Below are positions 1 through 5,343 of a DNA stretch of 16,335 bases, one piece after another (positions within the stretch are counted from its first letter, which is position 1; each line of letters opens with the position of its first letter). The stretch is from contig JAQGNC010000186.1 of assembly GCA_028292065.1 (NCBI GenBank), forward strand, positions 1-16,335. The letters are read 5' to 3'. The stretch comes from Betaproteobacteria bacterium. Lineage in GTDB: Bacteria; Pseudomonadota; Gammaproteobacteria; Burkholderiales; SG8-41. The position numbers and the translations under genes were made by a program. The notes beneath the pieces were generated by a model. The model was given only the letters and a program-made list of their open reading frames with translations, did no database searches and was not told the origin of the DNA.

Positions 1-105
1 GACGCGATCGCCGACACGCCCGAGCATTTTGCGGCGACCATACGCAGCGACATCGCGAAATACAGCCGGATCATCCGGTCCGCCGGTATACGCGTCGAGC
101 AATAG
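1..105 (+). CDS. Bug/TctC family tripartite tricarboxylate transporter substrate-binding protein, C-terminal end only
   Basis: Only the last 35 codons are present, ending in TAG. The visible peptide has the usual end of Bug proteins: a short P-E-x-F stretch, then an amphipathic helix (IRSDIAKYSRIIRSAGI) and a final VEQ. Bug proteins are periplasmic ligand-capture proteins that bind carboxylates, feeding TctAB-type transporters or signalling. The ligand cannot be told from this fragment. It converges on the minus-strand MOSC gene with 11 bp between the stop codons. A complete second Bug protein lies at 14865-15836. Confidence 0.75.
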   Translation, partial: DAIADTPEHFAATIRSDIAKYSRIIRSAGIRVEQ

Positions 106-116
106 CCGCTATGCGT

Positions 117-908
117 TCACGACACGATTTCGACGCGGTCGCCTTCGCCAATCGTGCCGGCCGCGCCGTGCGTGACGAGGCCGATGCCGAAGGTCGGCTG
201 AGCCTGCCCGAACGCGCTCACCAGGGTCTGCATGACGGGCAGGTCGCGCTCGCCGGTGCGCGGGTTCGCGTGCGTGGCGAGACAGCGCACCTTCGGCTTC
301 ACGACGTCGAACTCGACACCGCCGATGCGCAGCCGCCTGCCGATCCACGCCTGCTCGGCCCACGCGCCCACGCCGTCGATCGCGATGTTCGAGCGAAATC
401 TCAGCTCGTCCAGCGCGGGGTCTCCCAGTGCGCCCGCGACCGCCGCGAGGCTCTCCCGGCTGTGCAGCGTGATCTGTCCCTCGACGCTGTCCTGGTAGCG
501 CGGCGTGACGCCGTCTCCGATGAGCTGCAGCGGCAGGCGCTCGTGATGGGCGCTCAGTGGATTGTCGGGCAGCGCGAGGACGTAGCGCTCGACCGCGGCG
601 GCGAGCCTGTCGCGGCCGTCGTCGTCCAGCGCCTCGTCGGCGAGCACCGCGCCTTCGTGCGTGATGCGCAGGCGCCTCGCGGCCGCGTCGAAGCGCGCGT
701 CGAGGCGTGCGAGCCCGGGTGCGTTCACAAGGACTGCGAAACCGTACTTTTTGCTCCACGCCTCCTGCGGCAGACCCGAGTTCGCAAAGCGGAACGCGAG
801 CGCGCGATCGCCTTCGATACGCCCTTCGGCGAGCACGTGCAACGTGCTGCAATGCTGCGGCGTGAATCCTTTGACGGGATAACGATAGAGCGCGACGACT
901 CGTGCCAT
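117..908 (-). CDS. MOSC domain-containing protein (MOSC N-terminal beta-barrel plus MOSC domain)
   Basis: This is a 263-residue protein. The start has the MOSC_N signature YRYPVKG (about residues 7-13). The C-terminal half carries the MOSC core, with conserved Cys209 in KVRCLATHANPRTGERD and a closing G-D-R-V-E-I strand. MOSC proteins handle sulfur carried on a Cys, as in the C-terminal domain of Moco sulfurase and in YcbX/YiiM-type N-hydroxylated base reductases. The exact substrate is unknown here. I prefer the ATG at 908. The frame could begin at a TTG at 932, but a TATAAT box at 944-939 places the transcript start near 932. No strong Shine-Dalgarno is visible. The gene is divergent from the Crp/Fnr gene at 1016. 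Confidence 0.85.
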   Translation of the reverse strand: MARVVALYRYPVKGFTPQHCSTLHVLAEGRIEGDRALAFRFANSGLPQEAWSKKYGFAVLVNAPGLARLDARFDAAARRLRITHEGAVLADEALDDDGRDRLAAAVERYVLALPDNPLSAHHERLPLQLIGDGVTPRYQDSVEGQITLHSRESLAAVAGALGDPALDELRFRSNIAIDGVGAWAEQAWIGRRLRIGGVEFDVVKPKVRCLATHANPRTGERDLPVMQTLVSAFGQAQPTFGIGLVTHGAAGTIGEGDRVEIVS

Positions 909-938
909 CGAGGTGGGCCGGGGAGTGAACAAGGCGCG

Positions 939-944
939 ATTATA
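939..944 (-). promoter_or_regulatory. Sigma70-type -10 box for the MOSC gene
   Basis: On the minus strand the sequence reads CCTATAATCGCGCC, a perfect TATAAT. It lies about 31 bp upstream of the preferred ATG at 908. No good -35 box is seen at the right distance. The 107-bp region up to 1015 is shared with the divergent Crp/Fnr gene. Confidence 0.5.
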
Positions 945-1003
945 GGCAATGTGCGCCGGCGGCGTTCGCGCGAGGCGCCTGTGCCGCCGCCTGCCACTTG
1001 TAA

Positions 1004-1009
1004 TAGACT
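1004..1009 (+). promoter_or_regulatory. Possible -10 box (TAGACT) for the first Crp/Fnr gene
   Basis: The sequence TTGTAATAGACTG sits directly before the gene. TAGACT at this position matches the -10 consensus at 4 of 6 bases, and TAATAG at 1001-1006 is an alternative. Either would put the transcript start at or within a few bases of the ATG at 1016, so the mRNA may be leaderless. No Shine-Dalgarno is present upstream of that ATG. Confidence 0.35.
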
Positions 1010-1015
1010 GACCCG

Positions 1016-1753
1016 ATGACTCCCGCGGCGACAGCGACCCTGCAACGCAGAACCGTAGAGCCCTCGGCGCTCGGGTTAAAGCGCGTCGAGCTGCTGCTGG
1101 GCCTCCCCGACACCGCGCTCGAGGCGCTCGCCCGCGAATGCCGCTGGCGCCGCTACGCCGCCGACGAGCGCATCATCTCGCGCGACGCGCATGACAACGA
1201 CGTGTATCTCATCGTGTCGGGGCGCGTGCGAGTGACCTGTTTTTCAGCGGCGGGCCGCGAGGTCGTCTTCGGCGACATGCGCGCGGGCCAGTGCTTCGGG
1301 GATTTTGCGGCGATCGACGGCTTGTCCCGCTCCGCCGACGTGGTCGCCATCGACGACAGCCTGATCGCGTCGATGACGCCCGAGGTGTTCAAACACATGC
1401 TCCATCAGCACGTCGAGGTCTGCGACAGGGTGTTGCGGCGCCTGGTCAATTCGATACGCGAGCTGACCGAACGTGTCTACGATTTCAGCACCCTCGGGGT
1501 GCAGAACCGCGTCCACGCCGAGCTCCTGCGCCTCGCGCGGGAGGCCGGCGTCACCCGCAACACTGCGCGGATCGACCCCGTTCCCCGGCACTCCGACATC
1601 GCCGCGCAGATCAGCACTTATCGCGAGCAGGTGACGCGCGAGCTTTCGGCGATGGCCAAGCAAGGCCTGGTCAAGCGCGACGGCGGAGCGCTCGTCGTGC
1701 CCGACATCGCCCGGCTCGAGCGCATCGTCGCCGACGTGAGGCGCTCCGTCTGA
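1016..1753 (+). CDS. Crp/Fnr family transcriptional regulator (paralogue 1)
   Basis: The 245 residues comprise an N-terminal cyclic-nucleotide-binding-like beta barrel (about 23-145), a long dimerisation helix (about 137-175) and a C-terminal winged helix (about 192-240) with recognition helix TYREQVTRELSAM. The phosphate-cassette equivalent reads GDF (95-97) with RSA at 105-107. The Arg-Ser pair of cAMP-binding CRP is kept, but the Glu of GEL is Asp. There is no Fnr-type N-terminal Cys cluster, so oxygen sensing by an Fe-S cluster is unlikely. The effector is unknown. It is paralogous to the gene at 7857. ATG 1016 is used because no in-frame alternative start matches the paralogue; no Shine-Dalgarno is seen. 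It converges on the LuxR-type gene ending at 1788. Confidence 0.88.
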   Translation: MTPAATATLQRRTVEPSALGLKRVELLLGLPDTALEALARECRWRRYAADERIISRDAHDNDVYLIVSGRVRVTCFSAAGREVVFGDMRAGQCFGDFAAIDGLSRSADVVAIDDSLIASMTPEVFKHMLHQHVEVCDRVLRRLVNSIRELTERVYDFSTLGVQNRVHAELLRLAREAGVTRNTARIDPVPRHSDIAAQISTYREQVTRELSAMAKQGLVKRDGGALVVPDIARLERIVADVRRSV

Positions 1754-1767
1754 TCGAGTCGCGGCGG

Positions 1768-1788
1768 CGCCCCGCGAGGGGCGGCTTT
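1768..1788. terminator. Hairpin with GCGA tetraloop between convergent genes
   Basis: CGCCCC (1768-1773) pairs perfectly with GGGGCG (1778-1783) across a GCGA loop of GNRA type, followed on the plus strand by GCTTT. It fills much of the 34-bp gap between the Crp/Fnr stop (1753) and the minus-strand HTH stop (1788). The U tract is short, so termination is inferred from position and structure only. Confidence 0.5.
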
Positions 1789-2171
1789 CATGCCCGCTGC
1801 GCGCGCAGCTCCGACGTTTCGCTCGCGGCTTCGGCTGCGAGCGCCCGCGGCGACGACTGAAGCAGCGCGCGCCGGTGGGTTTCGATGACCGCCTGCACCC
1901 TGCTCGCCACCCCCAGCTTGCTCAGGATGTTGCGCACGTGGCATTTGACCGTGCCGAAGCTGATCCCGAGGTGCCGCTGGATGAGCTTGTTGGGCATCCC
2001 CTGGCACAGCAGCGCCAGCACTTCGCGCTCGCGGGCGGTCAGCGCGTGCGGCCGGCGCTCCAGAGACACGACGACGCCCGAAGCGCGCAGGCTCGGCGGC
2101 ATCACTGCCCAGGCGGGCGCGGCGGGCTGGCGGGACGGGGAGACGAGGCGAACGACGGTGGCTGTTTTCAT
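1788..2171 (-). CDS. Single-domain LuxR-type (GerE) HTH protein A
   Basis: This 127-residue protein has a LuxR/GerE helix-turn-helix at about residues 44-103. It starts with LTAREREVLALL, continues through NKLIQRHLGIS and has the recognition segment GTVKCHVRNILSKLG. There is no receiver, PAS or autoinducer-binding domain. The first 43 residues look unstructured and the last 24 are Ala/Ser-rich. It probably binds DNA as a dimer, but no input domain is visible. The start is set by a perfect AGGAGG at 2183-2178, six bases upstream of the ATG at 2171; a longer frame reaches 2192 but has no ribosome site. It lies 63 bp downstream of the similar gene B on the same strand, probably co-transcribed. 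Confidence 0.8.
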   Translation of the reverse strand: MKTATVVRLVSPSRQPAAPAWAVMPPSLRASGVVVSLERRPHALTAREREVLALLCQGMPNKLIQRHLGISFGTVKCHVRNILSKLGVASRVQAVIETHRRALLQSSPRALAAEAASETSELRAQRA

Positions 2172-2234
2172 TGTGAGCCTCCTGGTCGGCAACGGTGGGT
2201 GAGACGGTTGATGGGGACGCGGGCGCGGCGGTGT

Positions 2235-2591
2235 TCACCGGCGCTGCGCAGTCGAGTCGTGCGCCGGTCCGGCGCCGATGAGGCCGCGCCGATACGCTTC
2301 GACCACGGCTTCGAGCCTGCTCGAGGCGCCCAGCTTGATGAGGATGCTGCCGACGTGGCATTTGACGGTGCCTGTGCCGATGTTCAGCCGCCGGCCGATG
2401 AGCTTGTTGGGAAGCCCTTGGCACAGCATCGCCAGCACTTCGTATTCGCGCGCGGTGAGGTCGCGGGCGCAGCCGCGGTAGTCGTCGACCAGATCGCGCG
2501 GCTCGAAAGGTAGCGTGCGGGCGACGGCGTTTTCGGTACGGGAGCGTTCATTGAGGGTGAACACGTGGGCTGTCGGTGAGCGGTCGGTCAT
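2235..2591 (-). CDS. Single-domain LuxR-type (GerE) HTH protein B
   Basis: This 118-residue protein has a LuxR-type HTH at about residues 45-104 (LTAREYEVLAMLCQGLPNKL, then TVKCHVGSILIKLG). It closely resembles protein A over the whole HTH, including the shared CQG(M/L)PNKLI and TVKCHV segments. The N-terminal 44 residues differ from those of A and match no sensory domain I know. ATG 2591 is chosen because AGGAGA lies at 2602-2597, five bases upstream. The frame stays open to 2801, but that extension runs through the inverted repeats at 2641-2672 and is not credible. It is the first gene of a likely two-gene unit with A. Confidence 0.8.
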   Translation of the reverse strand: MTDRSPTAHVFTLNERSRTENAVARTLPFEPRDLVDDYRGCARDLTAREYEVLAMLCQGLPNKLIGRRLNIGTGTVKCHVGSILIKLGASSRLEAVVEAYRRGLIGAGPAHDSTAQRR

Positions 2592-2640
2592 GGCGTTCTC
2601 CTGATCCTCTATGGTTGCTGCTTGAGAAACACTGTAGCCG

Positions 2641-2655
2641 CCGTGCCGCGCACGG
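2641..2655. promoter_or_regulatory. Inverted repeat upstream of HTH gene B (possible operator)
   Basis: CCGTGC and GCACGG form a perfect 6-bp inverted repeat around a 3-bp centre, CGC. It lies 50 bp upstream of the ATG of gene B, in the 194-bp divergent region between gene B and the small ORF at 2786. Regulator binding is inferred from position and symmetry only. Confidence 0.35.
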
Positions 2656-2658
2656 TAA

Positions 2659-2672
2659 GTGCGTAAACGCAC
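2659..2672. promoter_or_regulatory. Second inverted repeat upstream of HTH gene B (possible operator)
   Basis: GTGCGTAAACGCAC is an inverted repeat with 6-bp arms and a 2-bp AA centre. It begins four bases after the first inverted repeat. Short dyads of this size are typical of dimeric HTH binding sites, and autoregulation by the LuxR-type proteins is one possibility. No matching copy was found at the other promoters in this window. Confidence 0.35.
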
Positions 2673-2785
2673 CGCGCGACGCAATTGAGCACTATGTCCT
2701 TTGTGCGATGAAATCACCGCGGGCGGCGGGGAGAATCGCCTGGTGAGTTTCGCGTGTTCCGATACGCGCACACCGAGGAAAACCC

Positions 2786-3007
2786 GTGAAAAGCAGGCCA
2801 CCGTGTCCGGCGGCAGGGCGTCAGCGCAGGGCCGCGCCGCCGCGGCGGCGCGCGCACGATGTGTGGCCGCTGATCGCTTTCGACACGGTCGCCTTCGTGG
2901 CCGCGGCGTGGCTGGTCTCGAGCGTGCCGGAATCGCTGGAGATTGCGGCGCCGCTCGCGAACGCGCCCATCACCATGGCCGCGTACCGCGCCGCACTCGG
3001 CGATTAG
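2786..3007 (+). CDS. Putative small single-pass membrane protein
   Basis: This is a possible 73-residue protein starting at GTG, with GAGGAA (2774-2779) six bases upstream. The N-terminus is very basic (Arg-rich to about residue 24). One hydrophobic segment follows at about 27-46 (VWPLIAFDTVAFVAAAWLV), then a short polar tail. By the positive-inside rule the N-terminus would be cytoplasmic. No family is recognised. It lies divergent from the HTH pair and 199 bp upstream of parE. The ribosome site and the transmembrane stretch support it, but the Arg/Pro-rich N-terminus is also typical of chance frames in GC-rich DNA. Confidence 0.4.
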   Translation: MKSRPPCPAAGRQRRAAPPRRRAHDVWPLIAFDTVAFVAAAWLVSSVPESLEIAAPLANAPITMAAYRAALGD

Positions 3008-3153
3008 CGCCGGTGACGGGCAAAACGCCCCGCCGCCGCTTCGGGCCGCGCGACCGGCGGCTATCCCGCTTCAGGAACACTTCAACGCCAGCCACTTAGT
3101 CGATTTCGCACAGGCGCCGAACCGATGGGCCGGTCCGCCTGGGGTTCGCGCGG

Positions 3154-3159
3154 TACAAT
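3154..3159 (+). promoter_or_regulatory. -10 box (TACAAT) for parE
   Basis: GCGGTACAATGCG lies 47 bp upstream of the parE ATG and matches TATAAT at 5 of 6 positions. It resembles the TAnAAT boxes at 7797 and 8611 in the same window. A convincing -35 hexamer is not visible. Confidence 0.5.
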
Positions 3160-3206
3160 GCGCGGTTTTCACGAACCGGCGCCTGACGCGCCCACCGCCC
3201 GACCCA

Positions 3207-5168
3207 ATGGCAGCAAAGAAATACGACGAAAGCTCGGTCAGGAAGCTGCGCGGCATCGAGCCCGTGCAGCGCCTGCCGGGCATGTACACGCGCACGACCG
3301 ATCCGACGCACATCATCCAGGAAGCGATCGACAACGCGGCCGACGAAGCTTTCGGCGGCCACGCCGACGCCATCGACGTGACCGTGTACCGCGACGGCTC
3401 GGTGCGCGTCGCGGACAACGGCCGCGGCATTCCGGTCGGCCTCCACCCCGAGGAGAAGATCCCCACCGTCCAGCTCGTGTTCACCGAGCTGCACGCGGGT
3501 GCGAAGTTCTCGAAGACCGAAGCCGACGCCGCGTACAAGTTTTCCGGCGGCCTGCACGGGGTCGGCGTTTCGGTGACGAACGCGCTCGCCGACCGCCTCG
3601 AAGTCGAAGTCAAACGCGAAGGCGGCGTGCACCGCATCGTCTTCGAAAACGGGGTGGTCACCGAGAAGCTGAAGAAGATGAAAGCGATACCGGTCAAGGA
3701 GACCGGCACGTCGCTGCACATCTGGCCGAACAAGAAATATTTCGACAGCCCGAAAGTCTCGATGCCCGATCTCGAGCGCGTGGTGCGCTCGAAAGCGGTG
3801 CTGCTGCCGGGCGTGAAAGTCACGCTCAACATCGAGACCGCGAAGGAGACCGAGACTCGCACCTGGAGCTACCCGGAAGGCATGAAAGGGTATCTCGCCG
3901 ACCTGCTGTCCGACACCCAGGCGGTGGCGCCGATCTTCGACGGCGAGAAATACGTCCAGGAAGCGAACGGTTTCGCCGTCGGCGAAGGCGCGGGCTGGGC
4001 ATTCGCTTTCGTCGACGAAAGCAAAGGCTACGGCGAGTCTTACGCGAACCTGATTCCGACACCGGCGGGCGGCACGCACGAAGCGGGCTTGCGCGACGGG
4101 GTGTTCGAAGCGGTCAAGGCTTTCTCCGAGCACCACAGCATGATGCCGCGCGGCATCAAGCTCGTCGCCGACGACGTGTGGTCGCGCACGGTGTTCTTTC
4201 TGTCGGCCAAGGTGCTCGAGCCCCAGTTCCACGGGCAGACCAAGGAGAAGCTCTCGAACCGCGACGCGATCAAGCTCGTCTCGAGCATGGTGCGCGACCC
4301 TTTCGAGCTGTGGCTGAACAGCCACGTCGACTGGGGCCGCAAAATCGCCGACCTCGTCATCAGGCAGGCGGTCGAGCGCTCGCGCTCGGTACAGAAAGTC
4401 GAGCGCAAGAAGTCATCGAGCGTGGTGATCCTGCCGGAGAAGCTCACCGACTGCGAATCGTCGGTGATCACCGAGAACGAGCTTTTCCTGGTCGAAGGCG
4501 ATTCGGCCGGCGGCTCGGCCAAGCAGGCGCGCGACAAGCGCTACCAGGCGATCTACAAGATGCGCGGCAAGGCGCTCAACTCGTGGGAAGTCAAACGCGA
4601 CCTGCTGTTCTCGAATGCCGAGATCCACGATATCGCGGTGGCGATCGGCGTCGATCCTCACGGTCATGAAGACACCCCCGACCTGACGGGCCTGCGCTAC
4701 GGCAAGATCGCGTCGATGACCGACGCCGACGTCGACGGCGCGCACATCTCGGTGCTGCTGCTGACGCTCTTCTACAAGCACTTCCCGAAGCTGATCGAGA
4801 AAGGCCACATCTACGTCGCGAGCCCGCCGCTCTACAAGATAGACATTCCGGCCGTGGGCAAGCGTGCGGGGAAGAAGCTCTACGCGCTCGACGAAGAAGA
4901 GCGCAAATCGATCATGGACCGCGCGCGCGACGACGGCGTGAAGATGGAATCCGTCAAGATCCAGCGCTTCAAAGGGCTCGGCGAGATGAACCCCGAGCAG
5001 TTGTGGGAGACCACGCTCTGCCCCGACACGCGGCGGCTGCTCCAGGTGCGCATCGAGCACGCCGAGCAGACTTACGCGATGTTCCAGATGCTCATGTCCA
5101 AGAAGGAAGCGGACAAGCGCTGCGCGTGGATGGAACGTGAAGGCGACACGGTCGAAGCCGACGTGTAG
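3207..5168 (+). CDS. parE: DNA topoisomerase IV subunit B (ParE)
   Basis: This 653-residue protein is the ATPase and TOPRIM subunit of topoisomerase IV, which decatenates daughter chromosomes with ParC. In order it has the GHKL ATPase with QEAIDNAADEA (general base probably Glu39, Mg-binding Asn43), VADNGRGIP (Asp70) and the ATP lid SGGLHGVGVSVTNA (113-126). The transducer domain follows, then TOPRIM with EGDSAGG (catalytic Glu430) and the metal-binding DADVDG (506-511), then RFKGLGEMNPEQLW near the end. ParE rather than GyrB is indicated by the wording GIEPVQRLPGMYT, the length close to the 630 of E. coli ParE, and the absence of the GyrB insert. The frame is open back to 2943, but the ATG at 3207 gives the family's start and follows the -10 box at 3154. 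No strong Shine-Dalgarno is seen. Confidence 0.96.
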   Translation: MAAKKYDESSVRKLRGIEPVQRLPGMYTRTTDPTHIIQEAIDNAADEAFGGHADAIDVTVYRDGSVRVADNGRGIPVGLHPEEKIPTVQLVFTELHAGAKFSKTEADAAYKFSGGLHGVGVSVTNALADRLEVEVKREGGVHRIVFENGVVTEKLKKMKAIPVKETGTSLHIWPNKKYFDSPKVSMPDLERVVRSKAVLLPGVKVTLNIETAKETETRTWSYPEGMKGYLADLLSDTQAVAPIFDGEKYVQEANGFAVGEGAGWAFAFVDESKGYGESYANLIPTPAGGTHEAGLRDGVFEAVKAFSEHHSMMPRGIKLVADDVWSRTVFFLSAKVLEPQFHGQTKEKLSNRDAIKLVSSMVRDPFELWLNSHVDWGRKIADLVIRQAVERSRSVQKVERKKSSSVVILPEKLTDCESSVITENELFLVEGDSAGGSAKQARDKRYQAIYKMRGKALNSWEVKRDLLFSNAEIHDIAVAIGVDPHGHEDTPDLTGLRYGKIASMTDADVDGAHISVLLLTLFYKHFPKLIEKGHIYVASPPLYKIDIPAVGKRAGKKLYALDEEERKSIMDRARDDGVKMESVKIQRFKGLGEMNPEQLWETTLCPDTRRLLQVRIEHAEQTYAMFQMLMSKKEADKRCAWMEREGDTVEADV

Positions 5169-5181
5169 CAGCAGGCCCCAC

Positions 5182-5310
5182 CGGTCATCGCGAGGCGGCA
5201 GCAGGGCCGCCGTGGCGATCTCGTGGCGCACGTAATTTTTTCGAACGTTTCGGGATTGCCCTTCGACAAGCTCAGGACAGGCTTCGTCACAGCGTTCCTC
5301 GCAATGACCG
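5182..5310. repeat. Dispersed hairpin-type repeat, copy 1 (with the 23-nt insertion)
   Basis: This element occupies most of the parE-parC gap. Its ends, CGGTCATCGCGAGG (5182-5195) and CCTCGCAATGACCG (5297-5310), are 14-bp inverted repeats with one mismatch. The interior shares GGCGATCTCGTGGCGCACG with copy 2 and closely resembles copy 3. Positions 5260-5282 hold the 23-nt segment beginning CCTTCGACAAGCTCAGGACA, identical to that in copy 3 and absent from copy 2. It has no coding potential: minus-strand frames through it give the spurious ELVEG/LSLSKG peptides typical of such repeats. Within a parE-parC transcript it would fold as a long hairpin. Confidence 0.8.
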
Positions 5311-5343
5311 TATTCTCCGGATGAACGCCGACTGACACGAAAT

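Noticed and set aside
111..1019. Plus-strand frame opposite the MOSC gene
   Set aside because: It has Arg/Val/Ala-rich composition without any domain, and it covers the MOSC gene and the shared promoter region.
2943..3206. N-terminal extension of ParE by 88 residues
   Set aside because: The extension is Arg/Pro-rich, crosses the parE promoter and has no family counterpart. ATG 3207 gives the normal ParE start.
3096..4325. Minus-strand frame of 409 codons opposite parE
   Set aside because: It is a mirror frame of parE with no family resemblance.
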